This document shows positions 10,100 to 23,500 of a stretch of DNA of 64,000 nt, in pieces. Numbering within the stretch: position 1 is the stretch's first letter; each line of letters begins with the position of its first letter. The translations under genes were made by a program, and so were the position numbers. Source of the DNA: Volvox africanus (Eukaryota; Chlorophyta; Chlorophyceae; Chlamydomonadales; Volvocaceae). The notes under the pieces are model-generated. The model worked only from the letters and a program-made list of their open reading frames with translations, was not told where the DNA came from and did no database searches. The DNA is taken from the NCBI GenBank assembly GCA_030268105.1, contig BSDZ01000079.1, positions 2,237,501-2,301,500 on the forward strand. Reading direction: 5' to 3'.

Positions 10100-13070
10100 G
10101 ATCTGGAACCTATGGTAGCCGGACTTCAGTGCGTGGCGTGTAGAGATGTTGCTTGCGGTGTGTGAAATTTTGTGATTAGGGTGGCGGGTTCTTCGCTCAA
10201 TCAAACGGATGGATGAGCTCAAGGACTTGCAAGGGTACAGGCGGCAGAGGGCGGTGAAGTGGGAAAGTAGTGCGATTTGAGAATGATCAGTCTCCAGAAG
10301 GACCAAACTGCCCAAACACCCGTGCCCCGTTATTGTAGTGGAAGATTCTAGTGGAAGGGTACACGTGTGGCATATATAAGACCACGTCGATGAAGGGGTA
10401 GGATCATGGTCATTTTTTCGTTATGTGGAAAATGTCTGCAGTCCATATGGAAGGAGATAACGAGCTCTGTCAGATCCTGCCTTCGGTGGTGTTCTCCTTC
10501 TTCCGGGACGAACGGGTCCTGCCAGAGACTGAGCGATTGGTTTCCCCGCTGTTTGGCGCTTTCCGATGATTTTTGACAGCTGGGGCCCTACGGCGGCCCT
10601 ACGGCGGCCCTGGCAAGCTGGACTGTGCTGTATAAACCCCCGCGCTCCGACGTAGCCTCCCATGAGGATCAATCATAACACTCTTGCCTGCTTCAGCGAC
10701 ACAGTTGCGATAACTTAGTGAACCTCGGACAACTGCCCTGAAGCTCTGCGTCGAGTGTAGTGCTCTGTGAAGATGAAGATGGGGGGCCAGATAGAACCAG
10801 CTCCACATCAAGTTTCAGCACATACATACAGACGATGCTGTGTCCCTGGAGGTTCCAGGACCGATTCTGACTGAGAGCGGGATAACTAACCCTCCACTGG
10901 TTGAGTGTGGATGTGCCCCCGATGTTGATGGACGGTGAGGGCCCCGGTTATCGTGACTTGCGAGCCGACCAGGAATGGAGTTGGGGCCGCCGTTGATCCG
11001 GCAAATTCCACTGGATGCTGGTGGTGGGTGCTGAACCCGGGAGAATCTCTGATTTCGGAGAAGTCAACATCCCTAGGGGTGAACGGGGTGATCAGAGTGC
11101 CCCGAAATACAGGGTAAGGTAGGGACTGCTAGGCAGAGGCCACGGGTGAAGCAATGCCCCCCTCCTACCCCACACACATGCAGAAGGAGGAAAACCGAAT
11201 GGTTTTGGTGCATCTGCTTTGCATCTGCATTTGTTCATCCTCATAGCTGTCACGGCGGCATACGGTGCACGGTCTTGTAGTCTTATTGGGCCCATCAATC
11301 ACTATCTTTATGAACCCTTGACGTGGATATGGGTCTAAGGGAGCAAAAGGCCGCATGTAGAAGCTATAGCAGTCGTACAGGACGGCACACCCGGGTGTAA
11401 ACGCAAGATCCTAAAGGCACGCATCCAAAAATCTAAAAATCCAATCAGGAGAGCCAGCGACTGCTACAGAAGTCCACCGTGTGCGAGGAGAGCTCCCTAT
11501 TGCGACCGTTTTCCTGAACCCACCTGAAGCCCTGGGGCACGGGCATTCTATAGAGACTGTCAAGGTTGTATGAATGCCATGTCAAGTCAGATTGCAGAAA
11601 GAGCTTCTGCCATGCATTTGACGCGACACCCGGAAGGGACAGAGAGACACTCCGTGGAAAGACGACAGCAAATGAAGGGTGATTAGAAGCACGATACCGA
11701 CAGTTAAGTAGCTGCCAAAGGCCGCATGAACACGGGCAAACACCCCACATGGGTACTTGACAAGATTACAACAGAATTTTAAAATTTACGCAGAATGAAA
11801 GATATTTGCCGTCAGCTGGCATGGCCTATTAGGCGGCCCAATATATTCCCAAGTTGCCCACCGTGTGATCTATCCTGCAGATCGCGTCAAGAAGTGCTTG
11901 CTGTCCCAATAAACAACAAACAGACATGCCAGTTGATGTCAGCAAGTCCTGCCGCTTGCAGTGCCGCGTGCCTTGTCCACCAGACCCCTCCCTGGTGTAC
12001 ATTTTCGCCACAACCCTCAACACCGGTTTGGCATCCTGCTGGGCAGTGTGGATGAGATCGCTTGAACCCGTGCCTTACTAGGTGCTAATAGAGGGGAGGG
12101 GATGGCTAGCGAGCTTGTAGGTGCGAATCCCTAGCACATACCAAAACGTTGAGAATCTAATGTCCTCGGCACCCGTGCCATCATTTATTAGTTAATGAAC
12201 ACCCAGCAGGCAGACTAAACCCGCAAGTATGTGTGAAGTCGTAAAGGGAAGCGCTGGAGGTGCGCCGTCAAGGATTCGATTTGCCAATCCCTGGATCTGA
12301 TTACGCGTACGCTACGAGCCCTTGGGCTGCAAGATGGAGGTCAGACCTGCTGCAGCATTATCAGCGTTTCCCGGTGCTGTCGAAATCCGCCGTGCAGTCG
12401 CTGCAATTTAAGTGGCCGGTACTATGAGAGCTTACAGCGGCTGTTGCTACTCGAGTGCATGAAGTGACACGGAATCGCAAACTGTATGTGTGTGCCGGGC
12501 CACTTGTTGCTATGTGATTTATGACGATCCTAACTGCCGAATCCTTACTGCAGCTACTTCCGCTGACCCGGGCCTGTATCGTTCTTGCATTCGTTTTCCC
12601 CGACAGATATATGGGGCGTGATGGAGTCATAAACCGGCAAACAACTAACACAATAATTTGTTTTTGCCAGTGTAGAGAACCTTCGTACTCTGCTCTTTTT
12701 TTTGCGCACCCTGCAATTGACTTTTGCAACCTGGCTATAGCATTAGATGAATGCAGTGAAATTTTGTCGGCGATGTGCTCCTTGGGTTTGGCCTGGAACG
12801 TCTATGACGGTGTAGTACACATCTCACACATAACAAATAATCGCCATAAGAAGGTCTCTACCATAAACACAACTAAAATCCTACAAATCAATATGCGCAT
12901 CCAGCTATGCAGTCCTGCTTTCCGTAAGTCCCCTTGCGTTCTAGATCCAAGTAGGGACGTTCTAACGACTTGCAACTGTCATTTAAACGTGCTGAAACAA
13001 ACGCCCATTGATTGCTATGCTAAATCAATACGAATACTGGTAGCCTTGTAAAAGCGACATTAAAGAGGAC
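10100..13070. other. about 3 kb without a recognised gene
   Basis: Nothing here shows a known domain or a consistent exon chain on either strand. The longest open frame, 12521-13051 (+, 176 codons), has a Cys/Ile/Thr composition unlike the neighbouring genes and no recognisable motif. The region should contain the ELIP 3' UTR on the left and the promoter of the BTB gene on the right. Tandem GGCCCTACGGC units occur near 10585-10607. Confidence 0.35.
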
Positions 13071-15194
13071 ATGCAGCAGGGCTGTAATTGGCATGTTGCC
13101 CAAGCCATATGTTCGTTGTTCGATTCAGCCAGGGATGCCGATTGTGAGATCGTCTTCTACTTGGAAAAAAATGTTTGGCTAGGAGCTGAAACTTCGACGG
13201 TCCTGCCACGGCCAGGAAGCGATGGCGTTGCAGCCCCGGCTTGCACGCGGATTCTGCTTGGCGAACCTTTGCCAGCGCATCAGTTTGTATTACGGTACGC
13301 GTCTGAGCGATTTGGAGCCCAGGTAGGACGTTATACTAAAAAAACAACAAATATACGTGCATTCGCCAGCTGGCCGCAGACTTGATCATTCCGTTGTACG
13401 CAGCTTGCGCGCTGGAGTCAACAGGAGGAAAATAATGATATTTTGCAGTGCACCACTGCGATTACTGATGTCACTGCGCACCACGGACAGCCATCATGCA
13501 TTGAAATACTACAGGAGCAACAAAGTAATATGATATTTGCCATGATGCTGGACCAGCAATCAGTGGCATCGGCTGAGGAAGATGCTGCACCTTTTTCTCC
13601 GCCGACTCCGCCAGAACAGCAGCAGCGTCCCTCAATGATGGCAAAGCAGGTTGCATTCTCAACGGACGAAACACTTTTAGCATCCCGCAAAGAATCGCAC
13701 TCCCGGCCAGCAGACCTGGAATGTACGCCAGCATCGGAGTCGACGCCTGCGCTGGCACGTCCTTCAACAATCAAACGGTTAGGTAACTCCGCTGAGCCCT
13801 CGCGACTGCGGATTGTGAGTTCTGGCGGACCACCCAAGCTCTTTATCCCATTGGGCAGCGCAGACGAGGTCCCTAGTGCCCGCGCCGCAATTCGATTTGC
13901 CTATAGCGGGGAGGTGGTAGCAGGCAGCATCCGTGAGGTGCTGGAGATGCGTCGGCAGGGCGCTTACCTACAGATCACCGGCTGTACGGCTGCATGCGAT
14001 GACGTCATTCAACGAAGGCTCATAACGGACGCTATGGGCAAGCTGGCTGAGCTAAGTGGGTGTGAAGCCCCGTCGGTTCACAGCAGTACCTCATCGGGCG
14101 CCCAGAGCTCCGCCGTGTTGGAGCTATTTGTGTGCGAGGCCCTGTGGCCCGACTTGGAGGAGGAGCCGAGCTTCGCCGACATGGCAGAAATGGCAAAACG
14201 GCTGCTCGTGGCGCACTTCCGCACCTCCCTGCACGTTCTCAACACGCCGTCACTGCTCGATCAGCTGCTGGGACTGCGAGCAGTAGGTCTGGAGGCGCTG
14301 TTGGAGTCCAATGAATTTTCGACCGACAGCGAGTCCAGTGTGCTCTTGCTGTTGGCAACATGGATGGAGGCAAACTACGAACAGACCGACATCGAAACTC
14401 GCCAGCGGCTGTGCCGTACGATACGTCTGGCGCACCTGAGCCGGCCGTACCTGAGCCTGGTCCTGCCAGCGCTGGCAGCAGACCACGAGAAGGACTCAGG
14501 CTCTCTCCCTGGCTGGCTCCCATTAGACGTCATGCAGGCGGCCTTCCTCACCGGCTTTGCAAATGCAACTGTGTTTGAGAGGAAGAAACTCTTGGATGCA
14601 AACAGCAGCGCCGGCGTTCGGTCCCCAGACTTCCCATATTCTTCTCTTCGAGTGGAACCAAGGAGACAGTGCATCCACTCCTCTGGCTTGTCCTTCCGCT
14701 GGTACGTTTCCCAGCTGGAACTACAGGCGCAGTTGCAGCAGTTGCCAGCTAACTCACAACGCCGCTGCTTTGGCACTTTTGAAAACGGTGAACCGGGCAT
14801 TACCGCCTGGGGCCTCTTTTGGCGCGTCTCTCTGATCATCACAGGCGGCGCGCCAGCAGCCGGGCTCTTCATATGGTGTGAACTGCCGCAGGCGCTCCGC
14901 GTGCCTGGCTCGCGGCTCAGCCAGAAGGGCGGCCCTACCGCGGTGACCCAGTTCGTCGCACAGGTTGCGGTCCACAGACGCCTTGGGCACACCGAGGTAC
15001 GCTTTGGGCCGGAGGACTACCTGGACGTCGGCCTGGGCCTGGGCTGGCCGCAGATCTTATACCTGCTGCCGCACCGGGAGGCACCTGATGCTGGCGGGGG
15101 CGGCGGCGATCCATTGACAGCTTGGAAGGACTACTTGCAGGACGGCAAGGTCAGCGGGACGCTAACCTTACTACCGCCAAAGGGAGGGTCGTGA
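13071..15194 (+). CDS. BTB-BACK domain protein (paralogue 1), 680 aa
   Basis: Two exons, 13071-13322 and 13404-15194, phase 0. Residues 1-84 hold the first half of a BTB/POZ fold (CSLFDSARDADCEIVFYL, then PLPAHQFVLRYASERF). The second half comes only after a disordered insertion of about 145 residues, at about 230-290 (SADEVPSARAAIRFAYSGEV, then GAYLQITGCTAACDDVI). A helical BACK-like region follows at about 325-440, with WPDLEEEPSF, LLVAHFRTSLHVLNTPSLL and RQRLCRTIRLAHLSRPYLSL. The C-terminal 230 residues form a beta-rich-looking domain that I cannot name. BTB-BACK proteins are usually cullin-3 substrate adaptors; that role is inferred from the family. The gene is the tandem twin of the one at 16919, with the intron at the same position. 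TGTAA, the usual green-algal poly(A) signal, occurs at about 15337. Confidence 0.88.
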
Positions 15195-16918
15195 GAGGGA
15201 CGTGTGCAGGTGGGGGGATTGTGTGGGCACCGCGCGTGTACTGCCTTTACTGAGCAGGTATGGCGAGGAAGAGATTTCGCGGGTCAAATGCGTCGCTCGT
15301 CGTGTGTCATTTGAGAGCAAGTATTTCTGCTAGAGTGTAACAGTGGGACTCGCGCGGTTGTCTATTTGTGCGTTACCAGCTCAGAACTCCGGACAAGGGA
15401 GAGGCCTCAGGGTCAGGTTTGCCCAAAACGGTATGTGAGTACAGCAGGTTGCAGACATCCAGACCCTAAGAAGTCTACGTCCTTTTTGCAGTTGGGATGC
15501 TGTATAAGTGGCCCGTGGTCCGCGGTCTTTGTCGGAACGTCTTAAAGGACTTATTTCATTTGTGACCTTTCGCCGGCTGGTACATGCCGGGCTTGCGACG
15601 GGCAGGACATCCGAGTACTTACGGAAGCTGGCGCGCTATGATGTGACCCAGTAAACGTGCGACCATGCACCATGCATTTATCCTTCTTATGGATAGGGAG
15701 GAGCAGGTGATAGATTCAGGCGGTTTGGCCACTGCCCTATTTGGCAACCTACGCGTTGAGTATAGGCCACTTATATGCTACTTTTTACGGCGTGCGCGGT
15801 TCTTGTTGCCGGAGCAGTTCGTGAGCATGATGTGAGCATGACGAAGCAGGGAGTGCAGGCAGGGCGTCGCTTAGTCCTCAGTGTGTGGGCGGCATATGGG
15901 ACTATGGGTATTAAAGCAGTTGGGTTCCATGGAGAAGCCACCACTCCCTTGGTACCTACCGTAGTTCTGAACACGGTCTTTGTATAACGTTCATCTCCAT
16001 CTAGGCCTGACGTAACGGCAGCGTATTTCCACTCGCTTTTATCTCCTGCGTTTAATGATCGGGATGTTTTGAGTTTCCTTGTTTCCGTAGCCTTGCAATG
16101 AATAATCCATACCTCACTCCGTTGCACCCTCCTGCAATCTCATGGGGGCAGACTGTCGCCACAGAAGCTGTCATCGTGGAGTCAAGTTGGGTTATATTGG
16201 GGTTCCAGGTTCCCCAAAGCGACGATTTCTTGAACCAACAGCAAACACCATAAGCTGCCAGAAGGTTCAAGAAATCGTTGCTTGGGGGAGCCCGGAACCC
16301 CAATATAACCGAACTCCACCAAACACCTTGCAACTCAAATGGACCCTTCGGGACACGGAAACTTGCAGCTAGCAAATTTCCGCACAAATAGTCTTTGCTT
16401 CTTATCCTTTTTAAGGTTCAATATCTTCCGGTCAAAGAGTAGACGCAACGTCCGGGGATGGGTCGAGCCAGTCAAGCGTCGCGCCGGTTGTTAACTAGTG
16501 TTGCCTTTGCAGATTTGCAGTGAGTCTGTTTTCTCGGTATGATTGTAATTCAGGGAGCTAGGAAGCTTGTCAACTTCTGACATGTCCCGCAGGGCCCATC
16601 TGAGCTCGGCCGGCTTTAGTCGATGCTTGATTTCTCCTTGCCGCAGTCATAATCGGCGCAACTAAGCAAAACCATAGATTATCCGAGTATACTTCATTAA
16701 ATATCATATATATGGACTATTCGAAAACCAGTAACCTGTTAATTGGCATGCGTTGGCCGCTGGGCCCATGTCCTGTTGGAACGGCCAACGAATCCTCATG
16801 ATACGACCACAACTGGCAAACCATAAGCTATAATATGTTACATCTGTATTATGTCGTTGGTTGAGTAGTGTCACCTACAGTATCCAAAATCTTACTGTGT
16901 CGCGTGCACTTTCAACCC
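15195..16918. other. spacer between the two BTB-BACK genes
   Basis: This contains the 3' end of paralogue 1 (TGTAA near 15337), the palindromic element described separately at 16176-16319, and the probable promoter of paralogue 2, including an AT-rich TCATATATATGG near 16706. Open frames at 15771-16127 and 16052-16387 overlap the palindrome or lack any recognisable protein sequence. Confidence 0.4.
16176..16319. repeat. imperfect inverted repeat, arms about 56-61 bp, loop 27 bp
   Basis: The left arm 16176-16236 and right arm 16264-16319 are reverse complements with a few mismatches and one gap. Key shared blocks are GGTTATATTGGGGTTCC, the stretch ending CGA(C)GATTTCTTGAACC, and the GTGGAGT ends. 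Transcribed, this would form a long hairpin. It could be a small foldback (MITE-like) element or a small-RNA precursor. No target-site duplication is obvious. Confidence 0.85.
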
Positions 16919-18925
16919 ATGACGGGGAGTGTTAACAAGCACGTGGCAAGGGCGATATCGTCGCTCTTTGCATCCGGGAGGGACGCCGACATGTTAATTA
17001 TTTTCTGCCAGGAGACGGGACTTAATGAACGGGCTGGAAAGGACGACAGCCGGCGACTCGTCCTCAGCGACCCTTTACCTGCACATCAGCTGGTGCTCCG
17101 CTACGCGTCAGAACGATTTGCCGTAGAAGTAAGAAATTTGAATTTTTATTTTTGAATCTTCCGATGCCACATTTTCCTCCACTGTCTGCAGTTTGAGCGA
17201 TGGGGCAAGCAGAGGCCCGATTCGCTCGGCACCCAAGTTGTGCCTGGTGATGTTAGCTCAATCGATTATGACTGGCTTACTTCACCACGTTCTGATGCTC
17301 TTCCCGCGGACGACACGTTGGCCTCGCCGGATTCGACACATGTGCCCCAACGCCAAAGCTTGCAGCCGGCGCAGATTACTGCTGCGGATCCAGGATCCGA
17401 GTCGCCAGCTGGTCCCGATCTGTTACAGAGCCCCGCGACGGCGCATAAAGGTCTCCCGATCTCCTTTGTCCCACTCGGGAGCGCGGACGAGGTCCCAAGT
17501 GCCCGTGCCGCTATCCATTTCGCATATACGGGGCGGATCACTGCGGGCAGCATCCGTGAAGTGCTGGAGTTGCGTCGTCAGGGCGCTTACCTACAGATCA
17601 CCGGCTGTACGGCTGCATGCGATGAGGCTATCATCTCCATGCTAAACAGCGGCTGTACCCCTAGGAACAACAACGGCTGCGATGGTGGCAACGGCAGTTA
17701 CAGCAGCAGTTTAAGCAACCAAGGTTGCAACGGCCAGCAGTCAGCCACCAGCGATGATACAGGCGGATGTGGGCTGCCGGCAGGTGTAGATCTTTACATC
17801 AATTATTCGTTGTGGCCGGATCTTGACGCAGATTTGGGATTTTCCTCCGTCCTCAGCGCTGCCAAGCCGCAGCTGGTCGCACACTTCGGCGATGCGTTGA
17901 AAGCCCTCAATACGTCGTTGCTGCGTGAGCAGCTACTAGTGCTGCCTGCCGTAGCCCTGGAGGCGCTGCTGGAATCCGACGAGTTCGGCACCGACACTGA
18001 GTCGACGGTGCTCCTGTTGCTGGCGGTGTGGATGGAGGCAAATTTCATCTTAACAAACTCTGACATGCGCCAGCGGCTGTGCCGTACGATACGTCTGGCG
18101 CACCTGAGCCGGCCGTACCTGAGCCTGGTCCTGCCAGCGCTCGCAGCAGACCACGAGAAGGACCCAGGCTCTCTCCCTGGCTGGTTCCCATTTGACGTCA
18201 TGCAGGCGGCCTTCGTTGCAAACCTTGCAGGTTTACCAGAGTCTGAGCGCATGGAGCTCCTGTTCTTATCCTCCCTCCCGGCGTATGTCTTTGAGGCCCT
18301 GTCGCTCCCACGCCGGCGGCTCTGCAGCACAGCCAGCGGTCTCACATTCTCCTGGCACGCTGCAGAGCAGGAGCTGTTGCAGAAAAACGCCCATGCGGCG
18401 CAGCCGGGCTGCATCTCTAGCGTGCCGTGTATTTTCAGTGAGGACATAACACGCTGTGCTGCTCACGGCTTTGAATGGAGGCTTTGCGTTCCGCAAGTTG
18501 CCGAGGACATGAACACGGCGATCAGCTTGTTCTGTGAGCTGCCCGCGGCATTAGCATTTCCTGGTTCAAGGCTTAGCAAGCCGTGTGGTCTGTGGACTCA
18601 TGTGCCAGTGGTTGCGACGATCAAGGTGCAGGCGGGGACAGGGCAGGGCGGCGTGCAGATCAAAAAGGGCGGTCGAAGCGACATGCTCTGGGTTGGCATG
18701 CGCTGGGACGTTGTGCTGCCGTCACTGGCGCAGCGGCAGACACAGCACCAACAGCAGCTGAGGCAACGCCCACAGCTACGGGGACTCCTGCGGCACCGGC
18801 ATCGACAACAGCAGCAAGCCGTAGACCAGAGCGTGGCAGAGGACCGCCACCTGCTGGCGGCCTGGACGGGATACATGCTTTCCGGGAAGGTCAGCGGGAC
18901 CCTCACACTGCAGGGCATTCCCTAG
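16919..18925 (+). CDS. BTB-BACK domain protein (paralogue 2), 647 aa
   Basis: Exons 16919-17128 and 17192-18925, phase 0, ending in TAG. It has the same architecture as the gene at 13071: first BTB half at residues 1-70 (SSLFASGRDADMLIIFC, PLPAHQLVLRYASERF), an insertion of about 90 residues, second BTB half at about 160-215 (SADEVPSARAAIHFAYTGRI, GAYLQITGCTAACDEAI), an Asn/Gly/Ser-rich linker, a BACK-like helical region (LWPDLDADLGFS, then RQRLCRTIRLAHLSRPYLSL) and the same unnamed C-terminal domain. Near residues 590-615 is an Arg/Gln-rich insertion that paralogue 1 lacks. ATG 16919 matches the position of the paralogue start after alignment. A role as a ubiquitin-ligase adaptor is a family-based inference. 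Confidence 0.88.
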
Positions 18926-20559
18926 GAAAGCTCTTATGGATAACTAATCTCGGAAGTTGCAGATGAGGTTGATTTGTATACAGGATGGGTGAACGCAGCA
19001 GGAAGTGGTGGCTGGAGCTTTGCGCCTGCGACGACTACCGGGGTTGGTATGTTAATGACTGGTGGGCGCGCAGCAGGTAGCAGCAATCAACTGCGGATTT
19101 GGATCCCGGAGATGTTGGGAGTTGCGTTCACTCACCTACATACGTATCCATGACGGTTACATCCTCCTACCTCTTATACCAACCATCACACATAATACCC
19201 GCGTACTCGCAGGGCATGATTGAACTGCTATATGGCGTAGCACACCAACAGCAAAGTCAAGATTCCTAAGGATGATTCTGATCGGGGTTTTGTCCAGATG
19301 TGCAGTACGTTACATCTTTCATGGTGAGAGGCAACGTGAAACAACAAAGACATCACGTAAGATGTGATCCTGCGAGTTGGATAACTTCATTATGTTAAAA
19401 TTGGATAACGCATAATTATACTAGAGAATTCCTGTGTGTACATTATCGTGTGGTCAAGCTGATTTGGTATTGTGACTATGGTTGTGGTTGTAAGGGGATC
19501 GGTTGGCATTCAGTAAGAATTCCTTGCCTGGTTGAAACCCTCGTCGGGTATGAGACGCTCTGGATGTGCGTTGTGCCTTTTTTACACTGGTACATCGATG
19601 CTGGGAGCCCGGGCTGTGGCGGCTGGAGGCTCCCGGCCCTCGTATTATGTGCCCCGGGACAGGTCCAGTACGCCGGTACACCGGTTCTTGCGAAATTCTT
19701 CAAATCTTAATTCATTGGCAACCGTTTTTTACGGTTGTTAGTCCGATTGTAACCGTCCAGACCGTGCAAGCTTCTGCCCATAGGTCCTTCCCGAGGAATT
19801 GGCTCGCTGCGAAGTTGTCATCACCCCCTGTTAAGGTTATCATCTGTGTACAAAATAGCACTACCGAACTTCGCCTCCAAAACGGTCCCGTTGCATTCTT
19901 GACTTCTCACACCAGTCAGTCCAGGTTTTGGGGCATCAGTCCATCAGAAGTCCGCGGCAGGTCTTGTTTGAATCGAAGCACACCCCATCTCTTTTAAGGT
20001 TTCCAAACCCGTAAGCCTTTGTGTTAACTGCCTGCCCAAAGTAAACCACCCGGCGTCTCGATCAACGGCCCCAGATATCCATGGAAACTTATTCAGCATG
20101 GAAACGACCGCACCCAATCCTATACCTAACGCCTTGCAGCACTGCGGACGAGGTGTTGATTGGTGTTGAAGTCAGCAAAGCTCCCAGCCCCTCCTTGGCC
20201 GTCTTACTTGCTCTGTCATTCATTCGTATACGAGTGTTGCTCACTTTCCAACAGTTGGTTCTAGGGTTTAGGGTTTTATCTCCAAGGCCATATCCTCCCC
20301 TTGTCGTTGACGCGAACCAGCCATCCTCCTGTCTCCATACTAACCGCTTTCCTTACAGATGATATTATCTCTGCGACCAAAGACGGTCCTGGTCCCCCAA
20401 TATCAACCATGCCGAGCGTCCGTCTGTCTGTCCGTCCCCGCAGCGCGAGTCCAGACAAAATAAAAATTGTGCGAGTGCCATCCAAGTAAATCAACACAAA
20501 AAGCTCGCGGGTCTGACCTCCAGGACTAATGTACGGCTATGCCAGGTGGGGAACCGGCA
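18926..20559. other. intergenic region between convergent BTB and RFC3 genes
   Basis: It should contain the 3' UTRs of both genes. A short telomere-like motif (CTAGGGTTTAGGGTTTT) lies at about 20261-20277. Small open frames around 19450-20000 show no known domain and no consistent splice chain. Confidence 0.35.
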
Positions 20560-23500
20560 TCAGGCTAGTCCGCAGGATACCATGTAATTTTTAACAATGC
20601 TCATGACCTTGGCGACAAACGCCTCCAGGTGGAAGATGGCCTTGGCACCCTCCTGCAGTCGCTGTTCGAACACAGCGGCCTGCTGCACCGTCTCCACCTG
20701 CAGGGCCGGGAGCCCATTGTGTACGGAAACGCGGTCGGAAGTCACACTGTGCAAGGCATAGAAGAATAGACAGCCTTCCATTGACGTACAAAATACAAGC
20801 TCATACAAGCTTAATGAACTCCTAGGGGGCCAACCCATACAAATTCTCACATATCCATTGCTAGGGGGTCGGCAGGGGTAGAGTACTTTGCGTACAGGTG
20901 GCGTGCAGGTAGATGGCAAGAGGGACGTCGTAACGAAGCGGCCGTTCGGAATGCCCCCTATCCGCAACGACGTGCCTATCAGCGAGGGCGGAAATGCGAG
21001 CGGGTCACACGGGCCGATGCGCAATACCGGATCATTCAAAAGTGGATGACCCATATCCCACCTTGACCTCGTCGTCCATTTTCTTCAGCAGCTCCATCAG
21101 CAGCTGGCGCATGATCAGCTCCGGCGGCACGCAGTTGGCCAGAAGTTCATACAACTTGCCGCGAACCTGCACGACAGGAATGAAGTTAAGGGAGGGCATG
21201 ATTCCATTTGAGACAGAGCAAGAGAGACGGGAGAATGAAGGGCAAGGCATTGGATGTAAGCTAAGGATTTCCCCGGCTACTGTGGCGGCGCGGCTACTGT
21301 GGCGGTGCAGCGCCTCGCATGCGATTCCTCCGACCTCTGTTCCTGATGCTTCATCGCACCTACGCACTTAGGGTTTTAGGGTTTAGCTCCCAGCCCCCGA
21401 GCCCAGCCATGTTCTTGCCGTTCTCCTTACGCCGCTCGATGCTTTTACCTTTTCCTTCTGCGACCTTCCACGATTTCAACATGCAACGAATTGCTACATA
21501 AAGAAAAGCTTTGATCCGATGATTGCTGCAGACAGGATTCCCACCATCGTCTGTATTATTTCACGTGCCGCCACGAGCAAACCCCAAGCGTACTGATAAC
21601 CACCGAGTTCTGTGAATGTTCATGCCATCATGTCATCCGAAAACCACACCACCTCCAGAGAACTCGGGCCCCCCCGTTCCTGAGTGTTGGGCCTCACCAG
21701 GAAGAGCTGCTTTGGCGATTGCTCGTCCATGATGTTCTTAGCGATCTCAGCGATGTAGAGCTCCCAGTCGGGCCTTGTGGGCTCCTGGTCATCACCGAAG
21801 GGGTAGCGCTCTACCTTGCACACCTCCAGAGCGAGCAGCGCACTGCCGGTGGCGCAAACCATACCAACCACCAACCACCACAGACACATAATAGGCCACA
21901 GGACACGAAATAGGATCAAACATGAACCGCAAAGCCAAGTTTAACGGAGGGACTCGGAGAAGCTTGAGCATGGATAGACACCAGCGCGCGTATACACACC
22001 TGTGAAGTGCAAAAGCTGTATTAGCTGCAATCCGTAGACATGGACACATGGGGTAGGTGTCCAAAAAGGAAAGGAGTGAGCAGCCTAGGCCGGGGCAGAT
22101 GCAAGTTCCCAAGCAGCCTAGCCGGCGCGGGTCTTCGAGAATGTCTCGAATATTCCAGGACGACTTCAGGATGGCAGACAATTTCAGGTCGCATCTCATT
22201 GGGCTGCACTTCACTCCGAATTGCTCTTCCTGAAGCCGTCGTTCTCAGCCCCACTGACTGTGACCTTATCTCTACTACAGATGACCCCCCGTATCGGCCT
22301 CACCGGCGGAGATTCCGGGCTGAGAAGTCCACCAGCCGTGCCGCGAAGATGGGCGGCAATATGATGTTTTCCTTCGTGGCTACCCAGGAAAGCACTTCCA
22401 TCATTTGGTCGTTGGTGGGGGCGGCCACGCGCACGCACAAACACCGAGACCGCACAGGGTCCATCACCTGGTACGGAAGATCTGATGTCAGATCCTATCC
22501 AGATTTAGTATCTAGAATCCTGATCAGGTTCATAATCCTCCCTACATGTTGACTTCCTAGCCCAAAAAGTCGTAAAATGTGGCCTTGATGCCTTTGCTCC
22601 CGTGCGCACTCCGTCCCAAGATGCACGCGCCGCTGACTGCGCTCTGCTAACGGCTCCAATTACTGGAAACCCAAAACCGGCCCCCATGTGAAGGCGGGTG
22701 GGTTATACGCCACATGCTCAAGCCCTACGGACCTCATAAGGCGCATGCACAAGGCCTATGCCCTGGTGTTTGAGACCCTGAGTGGAGGTTGGTTGCTGGC
22801 ACTCGCCTTCGACACGTTGTTGCACAGCATGACGATACGGCAAGCGGATGAGTACTTCTCCATCGTACGGCGAAGGCCCTGCTGGGCCTCCTTGCTGAGA
22901 CGATCTACCTCGTTGAGAACGAGCACCTGGAAAATGAAGAAAAACAACGTGGTCAGGTCACCCCTGGCAGGGCCAAGCCAGCAGAGGAAAAGGGCCAAGA
23001 AGACAGGGAGGACGCAGCACACCAAATAATGACAAGATATGCAATATCAAGCCCAGCTCCAGCCCAACCCCCCAACTCTGTTGGAGGAGCACATGCGGCT
23101 GCGGGCTGCCGCCCTCCTCCTCTCCCTCTCCCTCTCCCTCTCTCCTCCTCTCCCTCTCCCGTCGTCATCCGCTGCCCGCACTTCATCGCACCTTGAAGCC
23201 CTTGTTTCCGTCCACCCCTAGAGGCCTGTTTCGCGCCATATCCTTGATGATCTCCTGAACCACGTAGCGGTCGTTGTTACCGACGTCAGAGGGATTCAGC
23301 TCCAGATGGTAGGCGGAAGAGATGGTGGTCAGCTCCACCTCCAGCTTGCGACTGGGCAGCTGTGACGCAATAACATGGCAAAACACCGAATAGGATCAGC
23401 AGGCGGCCAACGAGCCAGTACGTGCGAAGGGTGCAGCAGTTAAGGGGTCAGGATAGACGCTCCGCGCACGCTCTTCGATTGAGAGTCAAAAGCATGGGAC

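Noticed and set aside
12521..13051. 176-codon frame as a gene
   Set aside because: It has no recognisable motif, an unusual composition and no splice partners; it is likely chance in a non-coding stretch.
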